Part shown: piece by piece, positions 49,504 to 58,968 of the stretch
How the letters are laid out: every line of letters begins with the position of its first letter
How positions within the stretch are numbered: position 1 is the first letter of the stretch
Source: an uncultured Candidatus Melainabacteria bacterium
GTDB lineage: Bacteria; Cyanobacteriota; Vampirovibrionia; Gastranaerophilales; Gastranaerophilaceae
Direction of reading: 5' to 3'
NCBI GenBank assembly: GCA_934754515.1
Contig: CAKVIG010000010.1
Location: 1-64,000 of the forward strand
DNA: 64,000 nt
Position numbers and translations under genes: made by a program
Notes under the pieces: model-generated
What the model saw: only the letters and a program-made list of their open reading frames with translations
Database searches by the model: none
Told to the model about the DNA's origin: nothing

Positions 49504-52146
49504 ATGATAAATTTTTTATTAAAACTATTAGGTGACCCGAACGAAAAAAAAGTTAAAAAAATATTAGGAATTATAGACCATATAAACGCTTTAGAACCTG
49601 AATTTGAAAAACTTTCAGATGAAGAACTCAGAGGAAAAACTGCTGAATTTAAGAAGATTTTGGATGCACGTCCGACTTCTGATAATGAAAAAGCAGATAA
49701 GATTTTAGAAAAAGAAGCGTTGGATAAAATTTTACCTGAAGCTTTTGCGGTTGTAAGAGAAGCGGGTAAACGTGTTTTAAATATGCGTCACTTTGATGTT
49801 CAGTTGATTGGTGCGTATTTCTTGCATAACGGACATATTGCTGAAATGAGAACAGGTGAAGGTAAAACGCTTGTTGCTACTCTTGCGGCTTATTTGAACG
49901 CACTTACAGGAAAAGGCGTTCATGTTGTAACTGTAAACGATTACCTTGCAAAACGTGATAGCGAGTGGATGGGTAAGATTTACAAGTTTTTAGGTTTGTC
50001 TGTTGGTGTAATTCTTTCTAATCAGCACGATGCAGACGAATTTAATCGCAAGCGTGCTGCTTACAATTGCGATATTACTTATGGTACAAATAACGAATTC
50101 GGCTTTGATTATTTGCGTGACAATATGGCAGCTTCTAAAGATATGCTTGTTCAAAGACCTTTTAACTACGCGATTATCGATGAAGTTGACAGTATTTTGA
50201 TTGACGAAGCAAGAACTCCTCTTATAATAAGCGGACGTGTTGAAAAATCTGCCGATACATATACTTTAATGGCAAAAGTTGCTCCACAATTAGAAAAAAA
50301 TACAGATTATGAAGTTGACGAAAAGAATAAAAACGTTATTCTAACTGAAGATGGTATTGATAAAGCGCAAGAAATTATCGGTTGCAAAGATTTGTTTGAT
50401 ATAAATAATCAATATGCACACGATTTATTAAACGCATTAAAAGCAAAAGAATTGTTCACTCGTGATACAGATTACGTTGTAAAAGACGGAGAAATAATGA
50501 TTGTTGATGAGTTTACGGGACGTTTGATGCCCGGCAGACGCTGGTCAGACGGATTACACCAAGCAATTGAGGCTAAAGAAGGTGTAGAAATTCAAGATGA
50601 AACTCAAACTTTAGCAAGTATCACGTTCCAAAATTTGTTTAGATTATATCCTAAATTATCAGGTATGACAGGTACAGCTATGACCGAAGAAGCCGAATTT
50701 GGTAAAATTTATAATTTGGAAGTAACTGTTATTCCTACAAACAAACCTGATATTAGAATTAATTATCCTGATGTTATTTATAAAACCGAAAAAGCAAAAT
50801 ACGATGCTGTGGTTGAAGATATTATCGAACAAAACAAGCTTGGACGCCCTGTTTTGGTAGGTACTGTAAGTATTGAAAAATCCGAATATATTTCAGCTCT
50901 TTTAAACAAAAAAGGTATTAAGCATAATGTCTTGAATGCCAAACAGCACGAGCGCGAAGCTTATATTATCGCTCAAGCGGGTCGTGTAGGTGCAGTTACA
51001 ATCGCAACAAACATGGCAGGTCGCGGTACTGATATTCTGTTAGGTGGTAACGCCGAATTTTTAGCAAAAGAAGAATTAGAAAAACGAGGAATTTCGCCTG
51101 AAGATGAAAGCTATGAGGCATTGAAAGACGAAGCGCTCGCTAACGCTCGCGCCATTACTGAAAAAGAACACGCAAAGGTAGTTGAGTTGGGCGGACTTCA
51201 CGTAATCGGTACAGAACGACATGAATCACGAAGAATTGATAACCAGTTAAGAGGTCGTGCTGCTCGTCAGGGCGATCCGGGTTCTACAAGATTTTTCTTA
51301 TCTTTAGAAGATAATTTGATGAGAATATTCGGCGGCGATAAGATTACAGGCTTGATGAATATGCTTAATGTAGAAGAAAATATGGCGATTGAATCTTCTT
51401 TGATTACTCGTCAAATTCAGTCTGCACAAAAGAAAGTTGAAACTTACCACTTTGATATTCGTAAAAACGTGCTTCAATATGACGATGTTATGAATATTCA
51501 GAGAGAAAAATTCTATGCTCAAAGACGTAAGGTTCTTGAGGGTAAAGATTTGAGAAGCGATATCGAATTTATGATTGATAAGGAAGTTGACAGACTTCTA
51601 AAAAGCTACATCGCTCCTGAAATGAACCCTGAAGAATACATTCAAGAAGATTTGGAAACCTTGATTAAAGAATTGCACGCCGTTATTCCGCAATTGGCTT
51701 ATATTACGGTCGATGATATTAAAGGTCAGAGATTTAACAGAATTTATGACTCTATTAAAGAAGCTGCTCAAAAGGCTTATAAAGAGCATGAAGAAGAAAT
51801 TATCGGTTTCTATAATTCAATTTCTGAACAGTATGACCCTTCTTTTGAAAAGCAAGAGGTGTTCGCTGCGGATAATATCATGCGTTCTTTAGAAAGAGAT
51901 ATTCTTTTGAGAGTTGTTGATAATCAATGGATTGACCACTTGCACAACATTGATATGCTAAAGGATGGTATCGGTTTGCGTGCTTACGGTCAAAAAGATC
52001 CGTTGATTGAATACAAAAAAGAAGCTTACGACTTATTCAATAAAATGATGTTTGAAATCCAAAGCAACACTGTCAGATACTTATTCCGCGCTAAGTTCGG
52101 AATACAATTTGTATCGGATGACGGGGTTGAAGTTATAGAAGGCTAA
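49504..52146 (+). CDS. secA: Preprotein translocase ATPase SecA
   Basis: 880 residues from ATG 49504 (GGAGAGG upstream; the in-frame TTG at 49489 overlaps the ribosome binding site). Walker A MRTGEGKTLVA (about 112-122), DEVD box IIDEVDSILIDEAR, preprotein cross-linking domain, second helicase domain with TNMAGRGTDI and RQGDPGSTRFFLSLED, then the helical scaffold/wing. It drives Sec-dependent export. The chain stops after the helical domain and lacks the C-terminal zinc-binding CxCxSG tail, as in many lineages without SecB. Confidence 0.97.
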   Translation: MINFLLKLLGDPNEKKVKKILGIIDHINALEPEFEKLSDEELRGKTAEFKKILDARPTSDNEKADKILEKEALDKILPEAFAVVREAGKRVLNMRHFDVQLIGAYFLHNGHIAEMRTGEGKTLVATLAAYLNALTGKGVHVVTVNDYLAKRDSEWMGKIYKFLGLSVGVILSNQHDADEFNRKRAAYNCDITYGTNNEFGFDYLRDNMAASKDMLVQRPFNYAIIDEVDSILIDEARTPLIISGRVEKSADTYTLMAKVAPQLEKNTDYEVDEKNKNVILTEDGIDKAQEIIGCKDLFDINNQYAHDLLNALKAKELFTRDTDYVVKDGEIMIVDEFTGRLMPGRRWSDGLHQAIEAKEGVEIQDETQTLASITFQNLFRLYPKLSGMTGTAMTEEAEFGKIYNLEVTVIPTNKPDIRINYPDVIYKTEKAKYDAVVEDIIEQNKLGRPVLVGTVSIEKSEYISALLNKKGIKHNVLNAKQHEREAYIIAQAGRVGAVTIATNMAGRGTDILLGGNAEFLAKEELEKRGISPEDESYEALKDEALANARAITEKEHAKVVELGGLHVIGTERHESRRIDNQLRGRAARQGDPGSTRFFLSLEDNLMRIFGGDKITGLMNMLNVEENMAIESSLITRQIQSAQKKVETYHFDIRKNVLQYDDVMNIQREKFYAQRRKVLEGKDLRSDIEFMIDKEVDRLLKSYIAPEMNPEEYIQEDLETLIKELHAVIPQLAYITVDDIKGQRFNRIYDSIKEAAQKAYKEHEEEIIGFYNSISEQYDPSFEKQEVFAADNIMRSLERDILLRVVDNQWIDHLHNIDMLKDGIGLRAYGQKDPLIEYKKEAYDLFNKMMFEIQSNTVRYLFRAKFGIQFVSDDGVEVIEG

Positions 52147-52147
52147 T

Positions 52148-52174
52148 AAAAAGGAGCGTTTAACGCTCCTTTTT
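52148..52174 (+). terminator. secA terminator
   Basis: AAAAAGGAGCGTT and its complement with minimal loop, then TTATT. A and T tracts on both sides. Confidence 0.88.
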
Positions 52175-52263
52175 ATTGTGCTTCAAACTCTTGTTTTAGT
52201 TGAAAAAATAATTGTTAATAGTACAATTTAAATAAGGGTGTTAAGTTATAGAAAGGATTTTGA

Positions 52264-53652
52264 ATGCTTAAATTAAATTGCAGAAATGTTGATTCCGCAG
52301 TTATTGGCGAAGAAAACGGCTTAAATTTGTATGAGAAATTTGAAAATTATAAACAGCAAATATCTGATATTATTAAGGGTTTAAATCAGCGCAAGGACAA
52401 GCCGGGACAATGGCTGCAATGGATGAATTTAGGCTACAACGAAGAAACCGTTTGGTACGTTAAAGAATTTGCTTCAATGGTAGAAGGTAGATTTGACAAC
52501 ATTCTTGTTCTCGGTATCGGCGGTTCTGCATTGGGCGGTTTGGCTGTAACAGAAGCTCTTTTGAAACCTTATTGGAACCTTTTAACACCTGAACAAAGAA
52601 ACGGACTTCCAAGAATTTTCTTTTTGGATAATATTGATCCTGATTCCATGAACGGGCTTTTAGATATTCTTGATTTGAAGAAAACATTGGTAAATGTTAT
52701 TACAAAATCAGGTTCAACAGCAGAAACGATGTCACAATATATGATAATCAAGGACCGTTTGGAAAAAGAACTCGGTGATAATTACAGAAGAAATATTGTT
52801 GCAACAACCGATAAAAAAATGGGTGTTTTAAGGCAACTCGCTGACCAAGAAGGTTATAAAACATTTGTTGTTCCTGATGACGTAGGCGGACGTTTTTCCG
52901 TATTCTCAGCAGTAGGTCTTGTTCCGTTTGCTTTAGTAGGGCTTGATATTGACCAAATCATGAATGGTATTAAGGATATGGATTTGGCTCTAAAAAACAC
53001 GGATATTCATCAAAATATAGCAGCTCAAGGTGCTTTAATTCAGTATCTTTTGGATACTGAAAAAGGTAAGAATATTTCAGTTATGATGCCTTATTCAAGC
53101 AGATTAAAATATGTTTCTGACTGGTACGTTCAACTTTGGGCAGAATCTTTGGGTAAAGAATACAATAATGCAGGAGAAAAGGTTAATGTTGGTCCGACAC
53201 CTGTTAAAGCAGTTGGTGCAACTGATCAACACTCGCAAATACAATTGTATAATGAAGGTCCTAATAATAAAGTTATTACATTTATTCGTGTAAACAATTT
53301 TGATACAACTTTAGAAATTCCTAAAATTTTTGAATATACAGGAATTGGTTATTTAGGTGGAAAGACTATCAATGATTTGATTAACGCGGAAGCGGACTCT
53401 ACAAGGGTCGCATTAGCAGATTATTCTCGTCCTACAATAACAATTTCATTAGAAAAACTTGATGAATACAACGTTGCACAACTTCTTTATATGTTAGAAG
53501 TTCAAACTGCAATCGCAGGCGAATTGTACAACATAAATACATTTAATCAGCCTGGTGTAGAACAGGCAAAAAATTATACTTACGCTTTGATGGGTAGGGC
53601 AGGTTACGAAGAATCTGCGCATACGCTTCAAGAAAAAATGGCGTCAGTTTAG
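52264..53652 (+). CDS. pgi: Glucose-6-phosphate isomerase
   Basis: 462 residues, the shorter bacterial PGI type. SIS-domain motifs: VLGIGGSALGGLAV (about 80-93), ITKSGSTAETMSQY (about 147-160), TDKKMGVLRQLA and the C-terminal MLEVQTAIAGELYNINTFNQ with the catalytic Glu, followed by PGVEQAK. Interconverts glucose-6-phosphate and fructose-6-phosphate, supplying GlmS substrate. AAAGGA precedes the ATG. Confidence 0.95.
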   Translation: MLKLNCRNVDSAVIGEENGLNLYEKFENYKQQISDIIKGLNQRKDKPGQWLQWMNLGYNEETVWYVKEFASMVEGRFDNILVLGIGGSALGGLAVTEALLKPYWNLLTPEQRNGLPRIFFLDNIDPDSMNGLLDILDLKKTLVNVITKSGSTAETMSQYMIIKDRLEKELGDNYRRNIVATTDKKMGVLRQLADQEGYKTFVVPDDVGGRFSVFSAVGLVPFALVGLDIDQIMNGIKDMDLALKNTDIHQNIAAQGALIQYLLDTEKGKNISVMMPYSSRLKYVSDWYVQLWAESLGKEYNNAGEKVNVGPTPVKAVGATDQHSQIQLYNEGPNNKVITFIRVNNFDTTLEIPKIFEYTGIGYLGGKTINDLINAEADSTRVALADYSRPTITISLEKLDEYNVAQLLYMLEVQTAIAGELYNINTFNQPGVEQAKNYTYALMGRAGYEESAHTLQEKMASV

Positions 53653-53660
53653 AAATATGA

Positions 53661-53725
53661 TGTTGGGCTGAAAATCCGACCTGCTTGTGATTGTGCAATG
53701 TAGGTTGGGCTTTCAGCCCAATATC
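53661..53725. repeat. Tandem GTTGGGC palindromes, copies C5 and C6
   Basis: A degenerate copy (GTTGGGCTGAAAATCCGACC, 53661-53684) is followed by an intact one (AGGTTGGGCTTTCAGCCCAA, 53699-53725). The intact copy ends 5-6 bases before the AGAGGA ribosome binding site of the next gene. Confidence 0.8.
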
Positions 53726-53743
53726 AATAAAGAGGATTTTATT

Positions 53744-54565
53744 ATGAAAAAGATTTTATCACTGATTATTTTACTGGGTTTATCTTGCGGTATGAGTTTT
53801 GCAGCAGCAGATAAATATTCCGAAGACTACCTAAAAAACCATAAGCACATCGCAATTATGAATCCGATTGCTGAAGGGATTGTTGAACACTCTATCAAAA
53901 GCGCCTTGAAAAAAGAAACAAATGCTAATTTTAAAGTTAAATTTTCAGGTTACACACTTTCAAGTATGAAAAAAGGTATTTTTAAAGAACTTGAACTTAC
54001 GGGAAAAGATGTTCAGGTTGACGATATTACAATACCTTATGTTCACTTGAAATCTTTAAGCGACTATAATTATGTTGATTATACAAAAGATCCGATTGTG
54101 TTTAAGTCTGATATGACTTACGCTTATGATATGTTGCTTTCGGAAGAAAGTCTTAACAAAGCATTAGAGCATGGTAATTACAAAGCTGTAATTAATAATA
54201 TTAACAATTTAGCATATCCGATGTTTCAGGTTAAGAGTGTAAAAACAAAAATTTTGGATAACAAATTTTATATTTTGACTTCTTACAATTTCCCGATTGC
54301 ACCATCACCAAAGGATAAAGTTTTTGTAGCATCCTCTGATTTTGAGGTTAGAAATGGTAAAATCAAAGCCGTAAATGTTAAATTGGATAGCGCGTACGGC
54401 AAAGTTTCTTTAAATAAAGTTGCTAATATGTTGAACCTTTTGAACCCGCTTGAATTCACTATGATGCTGCTTGAGTCAAAAGAATGCAAAGCAAATATTG
54501 AGAATGTAAAAATTGTTGACAACAATGTCCGAATTGATGGTAGAATATTTGTAAAAGGAGAGTAG
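53744..54565 (+). CDS. LmeA/DUF2993-like exported lipid-binding protein
   Basis: 273 residues from ATG 53744 (AGAGGA upstream; the longer frame from 53687 reads through the palindromic repeats and is rejected). Signal peptide MKKILSLIILLGLSCGMSFA. The mature part is beta-rich with alternating hydrophobic strands (FKELELTGKDVQVDDITIPY, VHLKSL; then FEVRNGKIKAVNVKLD), the pattern of DUF2993/LmeA proteins that bind membrane lipids. First gene of a tightly packed run through bioY. The call rests on pattern only. Confidence 0.72.
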   Translation: MKKILSLIILLGLSCGMSFAAADKYSEDYLKNHKHIAIMNPIAEGIVEHSIKSALKKETNANFKVKFSGYTLSSMKKGIFKELELTGKDVQVDDITIPYVHLKSLSDYNYVDYTKDPIVFKSDMTYAYDMLLSEESLNKALEHGNYKAVINNINNLAYPMFQVKSVKTKILDNKFYILTSYNFPIAPSPKDKVFVASSDFEVRNGKIKAVNVKLDSAYGKVSLNKVANMLNLLNPLEFTMMLLESKECKANIENVKIVDNNVRIDGRIFVKGE

Positions 54566-54568
54566 TTT

Positions 54569-55201
54569 ATGAATTTTTCTCAAAAACTGGGTCTGTTTAT
54601 TCTGATTGCTATTTCGGCTGCTTATGTTTATTTTTCGTTCTTTTCTGCAGAAGGAATACATATTCCGACTTTGCCGTCATTTAATCACGAAGATGAGAAT
54701 AATTCAGAATTACCGCCTGCAATATTAGATGAAATCACAACTACAACTCCAAACGAAGTTCCTACGGAAACTCCGCAAAAACATACAGTTAAAACTGTTA
54801 AAATTTTCGTAACTGATTCTAACGGAAAAATTCGTTCACTTAACCGCAAATGCGATACAGCACAAGAAAAATCTTGTTTTGCTTATGCAATGAAAGAACT
54901 TGTTTCAGCACCTTCTAATTGGGAAAAATCAAAAGGTTTCACATCTGAAATTCCTTCTAGTACAAAAATTCTATCAATTAGAGAAGGCGAAGGCAGTGTT
55001 ATGATAGACCTTTCATCAGCGTTTGAAAGTGGTGGCGGCGCAGAAAGTACTTGCACAAGAGTTATGCAGGTTATTAAAACCGCAAAAGCCAATACAAATT
55101 TACCTGTTTATTTGTACATTAACGGTAAACAAGCTGATGTAATCGGCGGTGAAGGAATTATGGTTAAACAACCATTAAGCGAGAGGTCTTTAGATGACTA
55201 A
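54569..55201 (+). CDS. GerMN domain membrane-anchored protein
   Basis: 210 residues. N-terminal membrane anchor (about 5-25), a Pro/Thr/Glu-rich linker (about 35-70) and a GerMN domain (about 75-205; KTVKIFVTDSNGKIRSLNRK start, SVMIDLSSAFESGGGAEST in the middle). Named after spore germination protein GerM, the domain also occurs in non-sporeformers, where it sits in the periplasm near cell-wall machinery. The ribosome binding site lies in the end of the previous gene. Overlaps the next gene by 8 bases. Confidence 0.85.
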   Translation: MNFSQKLGLFILIAISAAYVYFSFFSAEGIHIPTLPSFNHEDENNSELPPAILDEITTTTPNEVPTETPQKHTVKTVKIFVTDSNGKIRSLNRKCDTAQEKSCFAYAMKELVSAPSNWEKSKGFTSEIPSSTKILSIREGEGSVMIDLSSAFESGGGAESTCTRVMQVIKTAKANTNLPVYLYINGKQADVIGGEGIMVKQPLSERSLDD

Positions 55202-55466
55202 CAAAGATTTAGACTACTATTTGAACCTCAATTGGACGCTTATTGAGGGAACAGACTTGGATTTTAACGGAAATCCTTATCATTATATTGAAATTAAAGA
55301 AATTCCGAGTTTTGCTTTTTGTGCTAAAACCAGAGAAAAAGCGTTAGAAAACTACAAAAAACAGCTTCGACTTTCGCTTATGCTTATGCTTGAAGACGGA
55401 GAACATATTGTAGAACCGGGTGAAGAAACCGAAGATGACATTGATTGGGAAAGTATATGTCCATAA
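55194..55466 (+). CDS. HicB-like small protein
   Basis: 90 residues. The strand-strand-helix pattern YHYIEIKEIPSFAFCAKTRE followed by KALENYKKQLRLSLMLMLED resembles the HicB fold (partial RNase H-like), but there is no C-terminal DNA-binding domain and no HicA toxin gene beside it. Very acidic tail. Embedded with overlaps between the GerMN and acetyltransferase genes, so it is translationally coupled and probably not an active antitoxin. Confidence 0.62.
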   Translation: MTNKDLDYYLNLNWTLIEGTDLDFNGNPYHYIEIKEIPSFAFCAKTREKALENYKKQLRLSLMLMLEDGEHIVEPGEETEDDIDWESICP

Positions 55467-55993
55467 CAAAATTATCTGAAATAATTATTACAAAGATGGA
55501 AAAAGAAGATGTTGATGCCGTTGTAGCGATTGAAGAAGAGGCTTACGGCAAACATCATTGGGCTAAATCATCGTTTTATGATGAAATGGCAAATAACCTT
55601 GCTAAATACTATGCTGCTAAAACTTTTGATGGCGAAATCGTTGGTTATGCAGGTACCTGGCATATTATTGACGAAGGTCATATTACAACAATTGCTGTAA
55701 AAAAAGATTTTTTGAGAAATCATATCGCAGAAGCTATGATGTATCGAATTATTGAAGATTGTTACAAAGACAAGGTTAAGTATTTGACTTTAGAGGTTCG
55801 AGTTTCAAATGAGCCTGCTATCAGATTGTATGAAAAATACGGGTTTCAGTCTTTAGGAACAAGAAAAGGATATTATCAAGATAATAATGAAGACGCATTA
55901 ATTATGTGGACTGAAAATATTTTTTACGATAAATTTAGAATAAAATACCAAGAAAATATTAACAAATTAAAAACGTTGATTGAAATAAAATGA
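55457..55993 (+). CDS. rimI: Ribosomal-protein-alanine N-acetyltransferase-like (RimI) GNAT
   Basis: 178 residues from ATG 55457 (an in-frame TTG at 55445 is less likely). GNAT fold: VGYAGTWHIIDEGHITTIAV (beta4), KDFLRNHIAEAMM (acetyl-CoA loop, an altered R/Q-x-x-G-x-G/A) and VSNEPAIRLYEKYGFQSLGT (C-terminal signature of RimI), then RKGYY. It acetylates N termini of proteins, S18 in the best-known case. About 30 extra C-terminal residues are basic and not typical. The acetyl-CoA loop reads LRNHIA, so activity is likely but not certain. Confidence 0.85.
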   Translation: MSITKLSEIIITKMEKEDVDAVVAIEEEAYGKHHWAKSSFYDEMANNLAKYYAAKTFDGEIVGYAGTWHIIDEGHITTIAVKKDFLRNHIAEAMMYRIIEDCYKDKVKYLTLEVRVSNEPAIRLYEKYGFQSLGTRKGYYQDNNEDALIMWTENIFYDKFRIKYQENINKLKTLIEIK

Positions 55994-56667
55994 GCAAAAG
56001 AGTTGCAAAACAAATAAACAGTTTTAAATATAAAGGTGAACCCATCAGAATAACTATGGGTACGCTTGTTATGACTGCTCTGTGTGTTTTGCTGATTATT
56101 GTCGCAACTTTCACGCAGCTTACTTTAAAACACCCTTATATTCCGTTTGATTCGTTGAGTTTTTTAGCGATGGAAACGGATGAACACGCGATTTTACATC
56201 ATTTTATAAAGAGCTATAAATACATACCACAAATCCCTGTTGTATTTTTTATTGTTGCTCTAATGGGTAGAAAATTCGGAATTTTAGCAATTTTGATGTA
56301 CATATTTTTAGGCTTAATATTTCCTATTTTTGCGTTGGGCGGAGGCGTAAGTTACTTTTTTGAATATGGCTTTGGTTATATTTTGGCATTTTTACCTGCA
56401 ATCTTTTTTGCGGGAACTTTGCTCAAAGGTAAGACCGATATTTTAAGAGTGTTTTTAATTTCCCTTATCGGCGTTTTGATAATTCACGTTTTAGGAATTT
56501 TATATATGTTTTTTATAGCAACGCTTCGCCACGCACCAATGGATTTGGTGACAAGCTGGATTATGTCACAAAGTGGTGTGCAGGTATTTTATGACATATT
56601 TTTTGCAATGATTGCGATTTTCGCAGGCAGACAAATGCGAAAATTGTTGTGGATTGTTATGTGCTGA
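55990..56667 (+). CDS. bioY: BioY family biotin transporter S component
   Basis: 225 residues with about six membrane helices. Core motifs of BioY: QIPVVFFIVALMGRKFGILA, ILMYIFLGLIFPIFALGGGV and GFGYILAFLPAIFFAG. BioY is the substrate-binding ECF subunit for biotin and works alone weakly or with EcfAAT. No ECF energy module is in the window. It overlaps rimI by 4 bases (ATGA). An N-terminal extension of about 25 basic residues precedes the first helix. Confidence 0.82.
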   Translation: MSKRVAKQINSFKYKGEPIRITMGTLVMTALCVLLIIVATFTQLTLKHPYIPFDSLSFLAMETDEHAILHHFIKSYKYIPQIPVVFFIVALMGRKFGILAILMYIFLGLIFPIFALGGGVSYFFEYGFGYILAFLPAIFFAGTLLKGKTDILRVFLISLIGVLIIHVLGILYMFFIATLRHAPMDLVTSWIMSQSGVQVFYDIFFAMIAIFAGRQMRKLLWIVMC

Positions 56668-56924
56668 TATAAATTAACAGTTGAGGCGTTAACACCTCCC
56701 TAATTAGGGAGGTCGCAGTCGTACGAGCGTAAGCGAGTTACGAATGCGGGTGGGTATTTATTTGAAAAAATTGAGAAATTGAGAATGGAATTTTGCAAGA
56801 AAAATTTGACGTGAGAAATGTTTAATTCACGTTTTGTTGATACCCATCCCAACCTTCCCTAACAAGGGAAGGAGTATGTGCGAATGTCGTTCGATGTTGG
56901 CGTTAGCACCTCCATGGCTAAGCA
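56668..56924. repeat. Repeat-filled gap with copies A8 and A9
   Basis: No gene seen. It contains a GC-rich palindrome (CACCTCCCTAATTAGGGAGG, about 56693-56712), an inverted CGTACGAGCG/GCGAGTTACG stretch to 56759, a GGAAAATTG-like fragment and a second palindrome (56839-56873; CTTCCCTAACAAGGGAAG) nearly identical to 27431-27467. It separates two convergent genes. Confidence 0.75.
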
Positions 56925-57767
56925 TTAAGGATGAATATTATTTACTCCTCTAAATCCTCTTTCAGCCGTATATTCCCAGTTCTTTTCAGGCATGAGCTTA
57001 TTGTTTAAACCTTTCCAAATTGCATCGACATTATATGCACAATTTTTATATCTATTCATATATTCAAGCAAAAGTTCTGTTTTTGTGTTACCTGCTCCGC
57101 GCCCAATGCCTTGCAGAGTCGAATCTATAATAATATCACGCTTAGTGTCGTTTATGAACTTTATACTAAGCGCAAGCGAAAGCTGAATATTATTGTGCGA
57201 ATGAAATCCCAATTCAATTCCATTATCGAGTGTTTCTTCAAAAATCGGCAGAATTAAATCCATATCTTCAGGAAACATTGAACCGAACGAATCGACAATA
57301 TAGCAAGCATTTACACCAATAAAGTTCGCGCGCTTGCAAAGTTTTATCAAATCATTTTTTGAATAATCTTTAACGTTTGACGGTTGCAAAAACACTTTGT
57401 AACCTTTGTTTTTAACTTCTTCTGCCGCAAAAGAAATTTCATCCAAACTTTTTTTGTAAAACGCAATTCTGATTATATCAACTAAACCATTGTTTTGAGG
57501 AAGTTTTGCTATATCATAACGTCCGTAATCAAACATAAGCGAAAACTTAGATTTAGAGGCTTCAAGATAGTTTTTTGTATCGTCAGGAACACTGTATAAA
57601 ACAGAATCCTTTTCATGAACACAATTTCTTAACCAACCGCATTCAACGATGTCGATTTTAGTGTTTTCTAATGTTGTAATAATATCGCAAATACGTTTTT
57701 CGCCAAATTTTGAATCAACGACATAAGCGCCATCACGTAATGTACAATCTAAAACTTTATATCCCAT
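56925..57767 (-). CDS. DRE-TIM aldolase-like protein
   Basis: 280 residues from ATG 57767 (GAGG 6 bases upstream). HMGL-type pyruvate carboxyltransferase domain: DCTLRDGAYVVDSKF (metal and catalytic Asp, about 6-20), LGFHSHNNIQLSLA (HxH metal ligands, about 192-205) and GIGRGAGNTKTELLLEY. It resembles the aldolase half of 4-hydroxy-2-oxovalerate aldolases without their C-terminal communication domain. Similar short forms occur in surface-sugar clusters, where they may make unusual acyl or keto sugars. Substrate unknown. Divergent from the 57872 gene. Confidence 0.75.
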   Translation of the reverse strand: MGYKVLDCTLRDGAYVVDSKFGEKRICDIITTLENTKIDIVECGWLRNCVHEKDSVLYSVPDDTKNYLEASKSKFSLMFDYGRYDIAKLPQNNGLVDIIRIAFYKKSLDEISFAAEEVKNKGYKVFLQPSNVKDYSKNDLIKLCKRANFIGVNACYIVDSFGSMFPEDMDLILPIFEETLDNGIELGFHSHNNIQLSLALSIKFINDTKRDIIIDSTLQGIGRGAGNTKTELLLEYMNRYKNCAYNVDAIWKGLNNKLMPEKNWEYTAERGFRGVNNIHP

Positions 57768-57871
57768 AAGAACCTCTTTACATATCGTAACAAAAATATT
57801 GAAATGTAGCAATTTTTGCTTTCTACTTAACTTTATATATATAAGAATGTGTAACAAAGGTGTAATGTGCT

Positions 57872-58966
57872 ATGACAAATCCAATGATTAATCCGCAACA
57901 ACCAAATTATTCGGGTGTAACAATTCAGATTTCAAATCCTGCCGTTAATTTGGGCAGAAATTGTAGTATTCCAAATACTCCTCAAGGATATCAAGCGCAA
58001 GCTTATCAGGCTCAAGGTTATCAAACTCAAGGATACCAAGATGTTCCACAAGGAGTTTATCAAGTTCCGCAAGCACAAATTGGGGCAATACCGCAAAAAG
58101 AAATTTACGGTTATGCAACAAACCCACAAATGACACAACAGCCAAACGGATTTCAAACATACCCTGCACAATACTATTTAAACAATTATAACTATCAAGG
58201 TGACGGAAGGACTGCTGAAAATGCCAACGGAAAAAACGGTACAGAGAATGCAGTTAATAAATCTGATATAGAAGCTATTAATAAAGAATTAGAAAATATT
58301 AAAAATGTATCAGAACCTGCAAATAAAACTCAAAATGCAGACTCTAAAGATGTAAATTCTACTCAAGCAGGTGAAATTGCAAATGAGGCAAATCAAACCG
58401 ATAGTGTGGGAGCAGATGGTACAGCTTTAAAACACTATGACACAGGCGAAAACAAAGATACAAAACAAGATATGACTAAATCAAGCGGGATTATTGATGA
58501 TTTAGACGCTCGTGAAGAACAAATTAAAGCTGATAAAAAGAACAGCAAGCAAAAAAGAGTTGTTGCCCTAACGGATGAATATATTAAATCGTTAGAAAAT
58601 TATTTGAATAATCCGAATGATGAAATTCGTTTGATGGCTTCAAAAGAAATTTTGATGAGATTAGATGAAGATAAAGACAGGTACAATGATGCAGCTTTGA
58701 ACGCATTATTAAATAAAATGCTTCAAGACCCATCAAAATTAATCAGAGTTGCGGCGTTGAGTGCGTTTGCTTCTCAATTGGCAAGTGGTAATGATTTTAC
58801 GGTAGAACTTCTTCATAACATTCAAGCAAATCCAAGTGCTGATAAAGAAGATGTTCTTCAAGCAGCTGATATTTTGTTAAAAATGGCAGGCGGAACGGAA
58901 GTTAAAAATATTCCAAATCCTGCAGTAAAAGAAGATGTTCCGCAGGATGGAGTTAAAGGACAATAA
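57872..58966 (+). CDS. Low-complexity plus HEAT-like repeat protein
   Basis: 364 residues. The N-terminal third is disordered and rich in Gln, Tyr, Pro and Asn, with a run of QGYQ(A/T)Q-type hexads at about 38-60. A charged linker follows. Residues about 225-340 are helical pairs resembling HEAT repeats (DEIRLMASKEILMRL, SKLIRVAALSAFASQLASGN). No signal peptide or membrane helix. Q/Y-rich segments can drive self-association. The next gene starts 2 bases after the stop, so they are co-translated. Function unknown. Confidence 0.75.
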   Translation: MTNPMINPQQPNYSGVTIQISNPAVNLGRNCSIPNTPQGYQAQAYQAQGYQTQGYQDVPQGVYQVPQAQIGAIPQKEIYGYATNPQMTQQPNGFQTYPAQYYLNNYNYQGDGRTAENANGKNGTENAVNKSDIEAINKELENIKNVSEPANKTQNADSKDVNSTQAGEIANEANQTDSVGADGTALKHYDTGENKDTKQDMTKSSGIIDDLDAREEQIKADKKNSKQKRVVALTDEYIKSLENYLNNPNDEIRLMASKEILMRLDEDKDRYNDAALNALLNKMLQDPSKLIRVAALSAFASQLASGNDFTVELLHNIQANPSADKEDVLQAADILLKMAGGTEVKNIPNPAVKEDVPQDGVKGQ

Positions 58967-58968
58967 AA

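Noticed and set aside
53687..53743. Longer N terminus of the LmeA-like protein
   Set aside because: The extra codons read through a palindromic repeat. ATG 53744 has a good Shine-Dalgarno and begins a signal peptide.
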